From NCBI RefSeq assembly GCF_905171775.1, contig NC_053494.1, positions 127,503,824 to 127,567,823 on the forward strand: a DNA stretch of 64,000 bases, read 5' to 3'. Below are positions 21,385 through 32,543 of the stretch, one piece after another. Made by a program: the position numbers and the translations under genes. Positions within the stretch are counted from its first letter, which is position 1. The number at the start of each line of letters is the position of its first letter. Under the pieces are notes generated by a model. The model did not search any database. It was not told the DNA's origin and was given only the letters and a program-made list of their open reading frames with translations. Source of the stretch: Rana temporaria (taxonomy: Eukaryota; Chordata; Amphibia; Anura; Ranidae).

Positions 21385-22561
21385 AATGAATAATTAATGA
21401 ATCAGGCTAAAAGGTGCCATGCAGTGCTTCAGCTGGTATGTCTAGGGACAGGAACCACACCAGAGCAGAGATCCTTGTAGCTCTGCAGGGATGGGCCCAG
21501 AGGTGGTTCACGCTACACCAGCTGGAACCAGGTGCTGTGCGATAATGGCACAAACCTCCAGTCCATCCCTAGACACATGTGCCATGTCAATCTGGTGGTG
21601 CAACATTTCTGAAATAGGTACCCAGGGTTGGAAGATCTGCTAAATCAGGCCAGAAGAGTCTGTAGCCATTTCAGGCTATCATACACAGCCAGTGCTTGGT
21701 TGGCTGAAATTCAGTGGAAATTACACCTGCCCACAAACCGCCTGATTTTTGATATGCCCACCGGGTGGAACTTGACTTTGGCAATGCTGCAATGCAATGC
21801 TGCACATCAACAAGTACCTGTTTGAGTATGGCACAATGACAGTCTCAGGCCAGCTCAGTTTTTTTACCCATGCCAATGGCTGCTCATAAAGGATGCATGC
21901 ACTGTACTGCCACCTTTTGAGGAGGCCACAAGTATGGTGTGCCGTGACAATGCATGCATCAGTGACACAATGCCTGTTGTGTTCCTGCTGGAGCAGATTC
22001 TGCGTGGCATTATTGACAGGGCACTCGAGGTAGAGCAGCGGGAGGAAGAGGAGGACTTCCTTTCCTCTCAAGGCCCACTTTATGCAGACACTATTCTTCC
22101 TACGCCACAGAACACACAAGAGGAGTGGGAGGAGGCAATTTTCGAAGACATATGTCAAAGAGATGGTTTTCCATCCCTAGAACCCTTGCGAGTAGTATGT
22201 GACTGGGAGGAGGCAGTTCCAGATACTGTAATCCTCAGTGACCCAGAGGAGTCTGCTTCTCATGCCTCTGCAAACTTGCCAGAACTTGCCTGGTATGCAA
22301 TTGAGCTGATGGGCTGACCTGCATCCAGCGTGCGTTCTGAATGGGCATTCGGTGCTGCTGGAGTATTTGTTACTAATAATAGTATACGTCTTTTCTCAGA
22401 CTCTGAGACACTTGAATTTCGAACAAAATGGGTCGTTTGCACCAAATTTGAGTGACACGCAATGGCCCATAATTAACTGCGGCATTGCGCGCTGATGATT
22501 GGTCAAGCATGCACCATGACCCTGCATGCTTGGCCAATCAGAGCGAGCAAAAAACGAAGAA

Positions 22562-22602
22562 CCATAATTGGCCAAAGCCAGGGTGGCTTTGGCCAATTAT
22601 GG
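22562..22602. repeat. Perfect 19-bp hairpin, unit B
   Basis: Identical to the hairpin at 7562-7602. About 105 bases just upstream (22450-22545), including GCATGCACCATGACCCTGCA, are absent from unit A. Confidence 0.8.
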
Positions 22603-22718
22603 CTCAGGGAGTATAGTACACGCCCCACACTATATAAGGCCGCGGCGTTGTTACAATACAGACCACATCAGACAGTCAGTCAGTTAGAGAGAGAGAGAGA
22701 GATAGAGAGAGACACAGT

Positions 22719-23447
22719 GGCCCAGATTCACAAAGGAGATACAACGGCGTATCTCCAGATACGCCATCGTATCTCTGAGTCTGGCCGGTCGTATCTATGC
22801 GCCTGATTCTTAGAATCAGTTACTCATAGATTTCTATTAGATCCGACCGGCGTCGGATCTTAACTGCATATTTACGCTGGCCGATAGGGGCGTGTACGCT
22901 GATTTACGCCTAGAAATATGTAAATCAGCTAGATACGTGAATTCACGAACGTACGCCCGGCCGACGCAGTACAGATACGCCGTTTACGTTAGGCTTTTTT
23001 TTCCGGCATAAAGTTACCCCTGCTATATGAGGCGTAGATGCGGCGTACCAATGTTAAGTATGGACGTCGTTCCCGCGTCAAATTTTGAAAATGTTTCCTC
23101 GTTTGCGTAAGTCGTTCGCGAATAGGGCTGGCCGTCATTTACGTTCACGTTGAAAGCATTGGCTTCTTGCGGGTTAATTTGAAGCATGCGCACTGGGATA
23201 CTTTCACGGACGACGCATGCGCCGTTCGTAAAAAGCATCATTTACGCGGGGTCACATAAAATTTACATAACACACGCCCACATCTACCACATTTTAATTA
23301 GGCGGGCTTACGCAGGCCTATTTACGCTACGCCGCCGCAACTTTTGTTTGAGAATACGGCACTTGCCTGTAAAAGTTGCGGAGGCGTAACGTAAATAGGA
23401 TACGTTGCGCCCGCACAAAGATACGCCATTCTACGTGAATCCGGGCC
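22719..23447. repeat. Multi-hairpin MITE, second subfamily, unit B
   Basis: Paralogue of 7748-8474, same ends (GGCCCAGATTCACAAAG / GTGAATCCGGGCC). Confidence 0.6.
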
Positions 23448-24059
23448 TATGTGTTCAGACATCAATATCTTGCAAATCTTCTAATCATCAGCACATCATT
23501 TATAGTGGGGGAAAAAGAAGGAGGCAGACTGTGTAATATATAGCATACAACACAGTATATGCAACACATAACACAGTATGCAAATTGTTTGTTTACCGAA
23601 TCTGGCAAACATAGAGTATTTTACTGTACTACAGATACAAATTGCACATTACATTTAGTTTTTTCATCACATTCAAATATATAGTCATATTTCTATTGCA
23701 CAGGTAGACACATAGATTCCTCAAGATATACGATCTATATACATGACAATTGGCTAGAGCAACCTATCCACTCATACTGTAAGTTGATTTGCACCTTATC
23801 ATTCCAATGCCTTAGGTGACAATGCCACCCAGTGGTAGAGGGGAGAGATGCATCAAACTCGGAGTTAGGTAAAGAATCAGAAGATCCCCTAATAATTGGC
23901 CAGGTTAGTTACCACCTAGCAAACTTTATCTGACTGCATCCCTGTTCAAGAGCAGGGTGCTACACTTATGTAAATCAACAATTATTTTTTTAGACCCTCA
24001 GAGAGTTCTTTGGCATGAGGTGTCATGTTGAACTTCCAGTGACCAGTGTGAGAGAGTGA

Positions 24060-24480
24060 GGCCCTGTACACACGGTCGGACAAAACCGATGAGAATGGTC
24101 CGACAGACCGTTTTCATCGGTTCACCGCTGAAGTGGCCTGATGGTCTGATGTGTGTACACACCATCAGTTCAAAATCCGATTGGGTCAGAACGCGGTGAC
24201 GTAAAACACACGACGTGCATAAAAAAATGTAGTTCAATGCTTCCAAGCATGCGTCGACTTGATTCTGAGCATGCGCGGGTTTTGAACTGATGCTTTTCTG
24301 TACTAACCATCGGTTTGGTCCGATCGGGCAGTGGTCCATCGGTTCGGTTTTGAAGCATGTTTTAAAATTTTGGACCGAAGGAAAACAGACCGATGGCCCA
24401 TACGCACGGTCGGTTTGGTCCGATGAAACTGAACTTCGGTTCATTCTCATCGGTTTTGTCCGACCGTGTGTACGGGGCCT
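24060..24480. repeat. TIR MITE (GGCCCTGTACACACGGTCGG), unit B
   Basis: Both ends are intact here: GGCCCTGTACACACGGTCGG and CCGACCGTGTGTACGGGGCC. Confidence 0.8.
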
Positions 24481-24712
24481 GCGAGTGATAACACCAAATT
24501 TAACACACCTGCTCACCATTCACACCTGACACACTAATGAGTCACATGACACCGGAGAGGAAAAATGGCTAATTGGGCCCAATTTGGACGTTTTAACTTA
24601 GGGGTGTACTCACTTTTGTTGCCAACATTAATGGCTGTGTGTTGAGTTATTTTGAGGGGACATCACATTTACCCTGTTATACAAGCTGTACACTCACTAC
24701 TTTACATTGTAG

Positions 24713-25938
24713 CAGTGGCGGCTGGTGCTCAAAATTTTTGGGGGGGCGCAAAGGAAAAAAAAATTGCAGTCTCACTGTGCCCAAACGCAGCCACTGTTAC
24801 ATGCCATCAAATGCAGCCACTGTGCCATCAATTCGCACCACTGTGCCATGCCATTAAACGCAGTCACTGTGCCATGCCATCAAATGCAGTCACTGTGCCA
24901 TCAATTCGCACCACTGTGCCATGCCATTAAACGCAGTCACTGTGCCATCCATTGTCACCACTGTGCCATGCCATAAAACGCAGCCACTGTGCCATCCATT
25001 GTCACCACTGTGCCATACATTGTCACCACTGTGCCATGCCATTAAACGCAGCCACTGTGCCATACATTGTCACCACTGTGCCATGCCATTAAACGCAGTC
25101 ACTGTGCCATCCATTGTCACCACTGTGCCATGCCATTAAACGCAGCCACTGTGCCATACATTGTCACCACTGTGCCATGCCATTAAACGCAGCCACTGTG
25201 CCATACATTGTCACCACTGTGCCATGCCATTAAACGCAGCCCCTGTGCCATACATTGTCACCACTGTGCCATGCCATTAAACGCAGCCACTGTGCCATCC
25301 ATTGTCACCACTGTGCCATCCATTGTCACCACTGTGCCATCCATTGTCACCACTGTGCCATGCCATTAAATGCAGCCACTGTGCCATCCATTGTCACCAC
25401 TGTGCCATGCCATTAAACGCAGCCACTGTGCCCTTTAATGGTCGCCGCTGTGCCAATTGTCCCCACTGTGCCGTGTGCCCTGTAAATTGCGTTCTTCCTC
25501 CCCCCCCGCCCGGCACTTACCTTTACTGGAGTCAGGCATCCACGTCCCACGATGTCTTCTCCCGCCCTCGATGACTGACAGGCGTCTCAGCCAATCAGGT
25601 TACAGGTAGCCAGAACCAGCCAACCTGATTGGCTGAGGCGCCTGTCATCTTATTCAAGGGGCGTACAGTCTGTGCACTCCGAGAATAAGATTCCGGGACC
25701 CGGGGGCTGTATTGGGAAAGCCTATCAGAGCCGTTGGCTTTGATAGACATTTCCCTATGGCCAACCAGCTGGCGTTATTCAGATGGCCGGACATTGAGCG
25801 CCGACCATCTGAATAACAGCGGCAGCGGCGATAATAACATAGATTCGTGCAATGCATGAATCTATGTTATTAGACTCAGTGGCGGTGAGAGCCAGAGGGG
25901 GCGGCGCTCCAGCGCCCTCTATGGACGAACCGCCACTG
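24713..25938. mobile_element. Non-autonomous hAT element with perfect 8-bp TSD, unit B only
   Basis: The ends CAGTGGCGGCTGG and AACCGCCACTG are inverted, and CATTGTAG is duplicated at 24705-24712 and 25939-25946. Unit A keeps the single empty site CATTGTAG at 9723-9730. An 8-bp TSD and CAGTGGCG ends are standard for hAT. The interior is mostly a minisatellite plus a palindromic segment (25565-25865); no transposase. Confidence 0.9.
24780..25440. repeat. Composite 47-bp minisatellite
   Basis: Alternating 26-base (ACTGTGCCATGCCATTAAAC...) and 21-base (ACTGTGCCATCCATTGTCACC) units, about 13 periods, with local runs of the 21-base unit alone. Open frames over it translate to His/Cys-rich repeats and are artefacts. 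Confidence 0.9.
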
Positions 25939-26013
25939 CATTGTAGTAAAGTGTCATTTATTCAGTGTTGTCACATGAAAAAATATAATAAAATATTTAC
26001 AAAAATGTGAGGA

Positions 26014-26136
26014 GAGCAGCATAGCCATTACTATATGGGTTATAGAGTCTACCTTCAGGTGATGGACACTGGCATTCTCAGACAGCAAGTCCCCTCCCTA
26101 TATAACCCCCTCCCATACCGGGAGTACCTCAGTTTT
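26014..26136 (+). repeat. DIRS left inverted terminal repeat
   Basis: GAGCAGCATAGCCATTACTA through ACCTCAGTTTT pairs base for base with 31248-31370 (coordinates sum to 57384). Confidence 0.9.
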
Positions 26137-26251
26137 GTAGCAAGCAGTATGCATCCCAAAATCTTCCTCATAAGAGGGGAGGGAGCTCTGTGTCCCGTGA
26201 TGCACTCCAAGAAAAGGATTTTACAGGTAAGCTGTATATAAAAATACATTT

Positions 26252-26303
26252 TTCTTTATCGTACATCACGGGACACAGAGCAGCATAGCCATTACTATAT
26301 GGG
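26252..26303 (+). repeat. DIRS internal complementary region
   Basis: CTTTATCGTACATCACGGGA through ACTATATGGG is complementary to the outermost right end (about 31346-31397). In DIRS1 such a segment is thought to template circular intermediates. An arm CTCTGTGTCCCGTGATG at 26188-26204 makes a further local inverted repeat with it. Confidence 0.75.
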
Positions 26304-26410
26304 ATGTCCCAAAGCAATGCTTAATGAGGGGAGGGAGACATCTCAATCAAAGAAAAAAATCAATTTAAATTAAATTAAATTAAATTAAGGGTGCCCCGGA
26401 CTTGAGGATC

Positions 26411-27500
26411 CTATACTGCAGCCTGCAGCACCGCCTGCCCAAAGGCTGCATCGGCACTCCTTCTAACGTCCAACTGATAAAACTTTGTGAACGTATGGGA
26501 CGATGACCAGGTCGCCGTCCTGCAAACCTGAGCCATGGAGATCTGGTGGTGCACTGCCCAGGAGGCGCCCATGGCCCTAGTAGAATGGGCCTCCACCAAC
26601 AAAGGAGGGGGTAAACCCTTTAAGCCGTAGGCCTAAATAATCAACTGTTTAATCCATCTAGCGATGGTGGATTTCGCTGCTGCATGACCCTTCTTAGGCC
26701 CATCCGGTAGGACGAATAACACATCCGTCTTTCGAATCCCTTCTGTGGCCCTAAGATAGACCTTCATGGCCCTAACAATATCCATGGTATGCAGAAATCC
26801 TTCCTTTCTCGAAGTGGGCTTTGGAAAAAAGGACGGTAGGATCAAATTTGATATGACCTTTGGTAGGAAGGACGGGTGAGGACGGAGAACCACCCTGTCT
26901 TTATGCAGAATGAGGTATGGTTCTCTACAAGACAAGGCTGTCAGCTCTGACACTCTTCTAGCAGAAGCCATAGCCACCAAAAATACTAACTTTATAGTCA
27001 GTAACAACAACGGAACCTCGGCCAGAGGCTCAAAAGGCTGTTTTTGCAAAGTTGACAAGACAAGGTTTAGGTTCCATGGACATTAAAGGATTAATGCGTA
27101 AGACCCCCTGCAAGAAGGTTTTAACCAGAGAGTGGGCAAAGGTCTTTGAAACCAGACCAACAAGGCCGAAATCTGTCCTTTGATAGTGCTTACTGCCAGG
27201 TTTTTGTCTACTCCCAGCTGTAGAAATCGTAAAACCATGTCAATGGTATATTTGCAGGGGTGCCACCTCTGGGACTCACACCAAACTACATAGGCCCTCC
27301 AAACTCTATAATAAATCACTCTGGAGACTGGTTTCCTAGCCTTAATCAGAGTAGAAATTACCTGGCTAGACAGGCCTCTACCCCTGAGAATCAGGGATTC
27401 AGCCACCACGACCTCCGGGGCCAAGCCGGGGCCACCAGAATAACTGGTCTGTGCTCTACCCTGATTCTGCGCAGCAGGCGGGGCAGCAACTGCAATGGGG
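26411..27500 (-). pseudogene. DIRS tyrosine recombinase, two in-frame stops
   Basis: Would integrate the circular DNA copy. Visible on the minus strand: an N-terminal helical domain (SSQVISTLIKARKPVSRVIY, then WRAYVVWCESQ). The box I arginine is in ASARRVSELTALSC (about 26965). The box II motif is HSTRAMGASWA (H-x-x-R, about 26590), and a likely nucleophile tyrosine is in FTKFYQLDVRR (about 26480). All catalytic residues are still present. Translation is stopped by TAA at 27083-27085 and TAG at 26633-26635, both in the same frame. The ORF slightly overlaps the RNase H frame, as usual in DIRS. Confidence 0.85.
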
Positions 27501-29140
27501 GAAAGGCATATAGTAGACTGAACTGATGCCAGGGGCAAACTAACGCATCGGTTCCACAGGCCAACAGATCCCTTGTCCGGGACATGAACCTGTCTAGTTT
27601 CTTGTTGAACCTCAATGCCATGATGTCTACCTCCGGAAACCCCAACTTCTGGCAAATCTCCTGGAAGACCTGGGGGTGGAGAGACCACTCCCCTGGGAGT
27701 AGTTGCTGGCGACTTAGGAAGTCCGCCTGTAAGTTGTCCACTCCGGGGATAAATATCGCCGAGATGCAGGGCACATGGGCCTCTGCCCATAAAAAGATCA
27801 AGTTTACCTCTCTTTGAGCGGCTCGACTCTTCGTGCCCCCCTGGTGGTTTATATACGCCACCGCTGTGGCATTGTCGGACTGCACTCTCACCGGTGACCC
27901 CTGTAAACTGGGTGTCCAAGCCTCTAGGGCTAACCGCGCAGGTCTGATCTCCAAGGCATTGATAGGTAGGAGTCTCTCCGACTCTGACCAAGTTCCCTGT
28001 TGGGTCTGTCCGTCTAGGACCGCTCCCCAACCTATCAGGCTGGCATCTGTGGTTACTACCCTCCAGGCAGCGGGGCTGAAGGACTTTCCCTTCAGCAGGT
28101 TCTGAGGGACTAACCACCAGCACAGACTTTGCCGCACCCTTGACGAGAGGGTCAAAGGAAGATCCAAGGCCTGTGCCCTCTTGTTCCAAGCCGAAAGAAT
28201 GGCTGCTTGCAGGATTCGGGTATGGAATTGAGCGTATGGTACCGCTTCGAAAGTGGCCACTAGCTTGCCCAGTAGTTGCATACATAGGCGAATGGTTGGG
28301 TTTCTCTTGCTCAGGACCAACTGGATCACTTCTCTGATAGATTCGATCTTTTCAGGAGGCAAGAATATCCTCTGGCGTTCTGTGTCTAGCAGCATGCCGA
28401 GGTATTCCAACTGCTTTGTGGGTTGTAAGGCTGACTTGTCTCGGTTTAAGACCCAGCTGAAAGCCTCTAGGTAATGAACCGAGAGGGCTACTGCTTGATT
28501 CATGCTGGAAGCTGAGCGATCTATGATTAGGAGGTCGTCTAAGTAAGCCAGGACCGTAACTCCCTGAGTCCTTAGATTGGCCAGGACAGGAGCCAGGAAC
28601 GGGAGAGCTACAAATTGGTAGTGGCGTTGAGCCACTGCGAAGCGAAAGAAACTTGTGATGTGCCAGAAAAATCGGTACATGGAGGTATGCGTCTTTTATA
28701 TCTATCGACGCCAAAAAATTGTCCTGTTGTAAGGCGGCGGCCACCGAGCGTATGGATTCCATCCGAAAGGAGCAAACCTTTAGGTAAAAGTTTAAACGCT
28801 TCAGGTCCAAAATTGGCCTGACGTCGCCATTTGGTTTTGGTATGATGAAGAGATTGGAGTAAAAACCTAGCCCGCATTCCTGGGCTGGCACCTCTACAAT
28901 TACCCCCTGGAGCATGAGGCGATCCACGGCTGTTAGAAGTGATGCCCTTTTTACCGGATCGGTTGGCAAACTTGACTCCTGGAAATGAGGAGGGGGAATT
29001 CCAAAAATTCGAGAGGATCCACTTGTCGGGGACTCTGGCTTCCCAAACTTTTGAAAATAATTGAAGCCTTCCCCCCACCCGAGTGAGTGGGGGCCCCCCT
29101 TCATAAAGTTGATTTGGGGGCTGGTTTTGCTGGTTTGCAA
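27391..29140 (-). pseudogene. DIRS reverse transcriptase / RNase H, frameshifted and lacking RT motif B
   Basis: The first frame (29140 to about 28660) gives YSNLFIIPKPNGDVRPILDL (fingers motif) and FLASIDIKDAYLHVPI (motif A aspartate). The reading then moves to the frame 28680-27391: FRFAVAQRHYQFVALPF, LAPVLANLRTQG, AYLDDLLIIDRS (motif C, YxDD), LEYLGMLLD, then RNase H (VVTTDASLIGWGAVLDG, INALEIRPARLAL, VRVQSDNATAVAYINHQGG). Between ALPF and LAPVLA the usual motif B (G-L-x-x-A-P-R-x-F-T-K) is missing, consistent with an internal deletion of roughly a dozen codons. The enzyme cannot be functional. Confidence 0.85.
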
Positions 29141-29277
29141 GACCAGGGTCTCTTGCCACCTGAGGTTTGTCCTTGTGGTTTTTTGACAAAGCCTGATCGT
29201 GCGGAAGCCCGTCGATACTGCCTGGAAGCTGAGGGCCCTGGGGCTGGTGAGACCTGCCGTTTAAACGTGGGGCCCGA

Positions 29278-30075
29278 GATCTTTTCTTAACAGGCAAAAG
29301 AGTGCTCTTTCCACTTGAAATCGTCTGAATGTACTTATCTAGATCTTCTCCGAATAGTCTTCCCCCATGAAAAGGGAAACCTGCCAAGAGTTTTTTGCAC
29401 TGAGTTTCGGCCGACCAGTTCTTTAACCACAAGAGCCTTCGCATATGCAATGAAAATCTTTCTTCCATAGGATAGAGGACAGAGAACCTCTTAGGAGGGA
29501 TAAAAATTCTGTCAGGCTGCACCCAATCCTGAAAAATCAGGTCCTCCAAAAGAGGGTGGACCGGAAAGACCGCGTTACTTAGTGGCGCCTTCAAGGAGCC
29601 CAAAGAAGACACCGCGGGGGACCTGCGGTCCTGGTAAAGGCAGTTTAAATGCCGAGCGGACCATGTCCGTTAAGGACTGGATCCACAGACTTTCCGCCTG
29701 AGAGGCAGAAAATGGTTCCTCTATAGTGGATTCCTCAATATCGGAACCGTCTAGGTTCTGGTCCGTTTGATCCTCTTGAGACTCCAACTCCTCTGGGGAG
29801 AGGACCTCCGCATCCGAGGACACGAACCTAGGAGACGGGGATCTAGCCCGTTTCCTCCCCGGAACCGAGTTTGCAATCAAAATTGCCAACCTTTGTTCTA
29901 GCCCACCAAGGGTGGCCTCAAGCATTTCCTCTGTAACATAGACGGGGCTGGGTTGGTTAGGGCCAGCCACAGCACCTAGCGGAGCCTGACCAAGATCCTC
30001 AGAGCCTGAGGGGGAACCCTTTTGTTTCTTAACATTTTTAGCATTTTTTGCTGTTCCCGAGCCTTTGGGAGCCAT
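29278..30075 (-). pseudogene. DIRS gag-like ORF, unit B, internal deletion
   Basis: Starts MAPKGSGTAKNAKNVKKQKG at 30075 and shares the unit A frame break at about 29610. About 260 bases present in unit A (10393-10648) are deleted between MEERFS and LHMRRLLWLKNW. After the basic SRAPR (about 29280) the frame continues into the region leading to the RT domain. Confidence 0.7.
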
Positions 30076-30129
30076 AGTACAATATTGAGGTACTCCGCTG
30101 CCAACAACAAACTGTTGCAGCAAGAAGAC

Positions 30130-31247
30130 ACAAAAAATATACCAAGCAAGAGGGTAAGGGTAGTGCTAGGAAGAACCTATTGCCCTTAACCACTAGGAAG
30201 GTATAACAGTAAGGAATACCACCCTCCTATATGCTGAGTTAGCTGAGCCAGGAGGATTATAACAAAGCCCAGGCTGCTGTAAGAGACCCTTGGCTTAATA
30301 ACAATAATGGTCAATGTGGAGCCAACTCCAGACCCACAGGTCTCTATACCGCCACTGGGTGCCGCTGTGGTCCGGTGGATCCTAGGATCCGACGCTCCTT
30401 GCAGCGCCGCTCTGTGTCCCTCAGCCAGCAGCTTCAGGCTGTAAATGAGTTTTCCCCTGCTGACGTCAGCGAGGAAGAACACGCCCCCTGAAGCAGCCTT
30501 GATGTGCCCGCCCCCTCCGCATGCCGGCGTGCACCGCCGGAGGAGGAAACACGTGGGCGGAACAACACGTGGAGCAGCCGGAACCGGCATCCCTGTGTGG
30601 GTAAGACAAACATAGCCCCGCTATGGAACTTTTTATTGCCTGCACTAGATGGGGTGGCTGTCCCTTTTATTTAGCCAGAAACAGGAGTAAGCCCTTACCA
30701 CCATCCAAACCCTGTGGCAACAGCAGCAGTATGCTAACAGCCAGGGAGATAAATGCATATGGGAATAAAATAAACCATCCTGTCTTTAGCCAGACATAGT
30801 GGAATAGTTGCCGATGCAGAGCATACTAAAGGCTAACCCAAAATCTCCCGCTGGCAAGTCCTGCCGTCGAACCAAGTCCCGCAGGCCCCTCTTCTTACCT
30901 GCTCCACGCTGCAGGGCATTGCATAGCAAGAGGCCCAACCTTCTCCCATCTCCGTGGGTATTGTGCTAGACCTTCAGGGACCGGGGTCCTGGGAAGGAAC
31001 ACCACTCCCCTGGACCTATACAGCATCCTGGCAGCAGGGACTTTTGGTCCTTAGAGGGCCCAAAGCTCTGGAACCCAGGATCCAGCCCTCCGAAGGAGAG
31101 GCGTTATGGGCAAAACCCCACAGCCTGAGGCCCAGGTACTGTCCACCTTGGCTCTGAAGCACTCTGGACAGATCCGGTTAGCCTGCCCCGGTCCCAAGGA
31201 CGTAGAGGCATAGCTATTCTGTGACCAACACCTAAGACACTGGCGAA
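30130..31247 (-). other. DIRS 5' untranslated region
   Basis: Between the gag start and the right inverted repeat; collinear with 11325-12446 in unit A. Open frames here (30186-30590, 30954-31157) have no recognisable domain and are not conserved as protein. Confidence 0.55.
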
Positions 31248-31370
31248 AAAACTGAGGTACTCCCGGTATGGGAGGGGGTTATATAGGGAGGGGACTTGCT
31301 GTCTGAGAATGCCAGTGTCCATCACCTGAAGGTAGACTCTATAACCCATATAGTAATGGCTATGCTGCTC
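31248..31370 (-). repeat. DIRS right inverted terminal repeat
   Basis: Partner of 26014-26136. The element continues about 27 bases further (TGTGTCCCATGATGTACGAT...), the part matched by the internal complementary region. Confidence 0.9.
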
Positions 31371-31430
31371 TGTGTCCCATGATGTACGATAAAGAAAGAC
31401 CTATACATATCCTGTAGCTAACAGAAAAAA

Positions 31431-31479
31431 GTCAGCATCATTGACTTTCTGCAACTTCAGCAGAAAGAGGTATATAAAA
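31431..31479 (+). promoter_or_regulatory. Gamma-crystallin promoter, unit B
   Basis: TATATAAAA at 31471-31479 with the same two Maf half-sites (GTCAGCA 31431-31437; TTCAGCAG 31456-31463). From the DIRS end to the start codon the sequence is nearly unchanged relative to unit A. Confidence 0.7.
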
Positions 31480-31551
31480 GAGTCGTCATTCCAACCCTGA
31501 AACAGCTCACAGTTCACAGCTCACAGCTCCTGGGTCACATTTGCAGTCAAA

Positions 31552-32502
31552 ATGGTTAAGGTATGTTACTTTTCAATTTGTATGGCAGAATACAAGCTGG
31601 CATTTGTACTGTAAATAATTAAAATTATGTTTTTTCTAAGGATTTTCTGCACATAGCTAGATTACATATTGTAGTGCATTTTAAATATTTTTAAGCAGCC
31701 ACCAAAGCAGTCAGAGTTATGAAACGAATAATAAGTATGTTATATGCAAGCTATAAGCAAAGAATAGTACTGTATAATGTATATAACATTCATGAGTTTT
31801 GAAACCTGTTTTAAATACATGTCACCGTCTGTCTATAGATCGTCTTCTACGAGGACAGAAACTTCCAGGGTCGCTCCTATGAGTGCAACTCTGATTCCTC
31901 TGACTTGTCTTCATACTTCAATCACTGTAACTCCATCCGAGTGGAGAATGGGAACTGGATCCTGTATGAACATCCCAACTACAGAGGACACCAGTACTTT
32001 TTGAGGAAGGGAGAATATCCTGATTTCCAGCAATGGTTGGGATACAATGACTCTATCAGATCCTGCCGCCTGACCCCACAGGTATATTTTACTTTATTTT
32101 TTAAATATGCTCAGTAATATTTTGAAACATGAATTAAAACTTGCAATAGATTGTTTGATTTGCTCCCCAACTGTGCCATATTTCTAAAGCAACAGCAATT
32201 GACATAATACATTTTATTTAATACAGCACCGTGGACCCTTCAGATTAAATGTCTATGAAAAAGAGGACTTTAAGGGACAGATGATGGAGTTTACTGAAGA
32301 TTGTCCTCATGTTTATGAGCAGTTCCGCTACAATGATATCCACTCCTGCCATGTACATGATGGATACTGGATGTTCTATGAGGAGCCCAACTACAAAGGA
32401 CGTCAGTACTACCTGAGACCTGGAGAGTATAGAAGATACACTGACTGGGGAGCTTCTAGCTCTAAAATTGGTTCTTTTAGACATGTCCAGCATCAATTTT
32501 AA
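31552..32502 (+). CDS. Gamma-crystallin, unit B copy
   Basis: Exons 31552-31560, 31839-32081 and 32227-32502, with intact GT-AG introns of 278 and 145 bases. The 175-residue protein is the same as that of the unit A gene: two beta/gamma-crystallin domains of two Greek keys each, joined at TPQHRGPF. Intron 2 is uninterrupted and represents the ancestral state. Exonic changes seen (for example ATT to ATC at the first codon of exon 2, TAT to TAC in exon 3) are synonymous. This suggests a recent duplication, gene conversion or strong constraint. A third gene would be expected in unit C, beyond the PLE array and outside this window. Confidence 0.95.
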
Positions 32503-32537
32503 ACATAAAAATACAAATGTATCACGGCCTAAATGTT

Positions 32538-32543
32538 AATAAA
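32538..32543 (+). other. Polyadenylation signal of unit B gamma-crystallin
   Basis: AATAAA 36 bases past the stop codon, as in unit A. Confidence 0.8.

Larger units (their letters stand above)
19113..22317 (+). pseudogene. Decayed hAT transposase gene, unit B
   Basis: Collinear with the unit A relic but without the Penelope-like insert, so the acidic region runs on from LLLEEEQPLLDSDVGSEVEE. The last 127 codons (21934-22317) form one open frame: MVCRDNACISDTMPVVFLLE, then RALEVEQREEEEDFLSSQGP and an end at ELAWYAIELMG. Upstream it is broken by frameshifts, by the fold-back element (19888-21026) and by the SINE. Retention of a long C-terminal frame is compatible with chance plus youth; no evidence of domestication. 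Confidence 0.7.
23965..26013 (-). mobile_element. Tc1-like fragment, unit B, interrupted
   Basis: Same fragment as 8998-9824, with the transposase start codon at 24026-24024 on the minus strand. It is split by the MITE at 24060-24480 and the hAT MITE at 24713-25938. Its outer terminal repeat is lost: at GTGAGGAG (26008-26015) it passes directly into the DIRS left end. Confidence 0.7.
26014..31397 (-). mobile_element. DIRS retrotransposon, near full length, unit B
   Basis: A 5.4-kb tyrosine-recombinase retrotransposon on the minus strand, in the order gag, RT/RNase H, tyrosine recombinase. It has inverted terminal repeats and an internal complementary region, which is the DIRS hallmark; no LTRs or target-site duplication. 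All three coding regions are damaged (see their entries). The right end abuts the crystallin promoter, as in unit A, so the original insertion predates the duplication. Confidence 0.9.

Noticed and set aside
21934..22317. 127-codon hAT-derived frame as a domesticated gene
   Set aside because: No promoter, start context or splice structure; the upstream transposase is broken by frameshifts and insertions, and unit A has lost the frame.
24639..25574. Several overlapping His/Cys-rich open frames
   Set aside because: They are translations of the 47-bp minisatellite inside a MITE; frames are open only because the repeat unit lacks stops.
27083..28285. 400-codon minus-strand frame as one protein
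   Set aside because: Only its last ~130 codons are recombinase; the earlier part overlaps the RNase H frame and has no independent homology.
26014..31397. DIRS element as an endogenous retrovirus or LTR element
   Set aside because: No LTRs, no aspartic protease or DDE integrase; it has inverted ends, an internal complementary region and a tyrosine recombinase.
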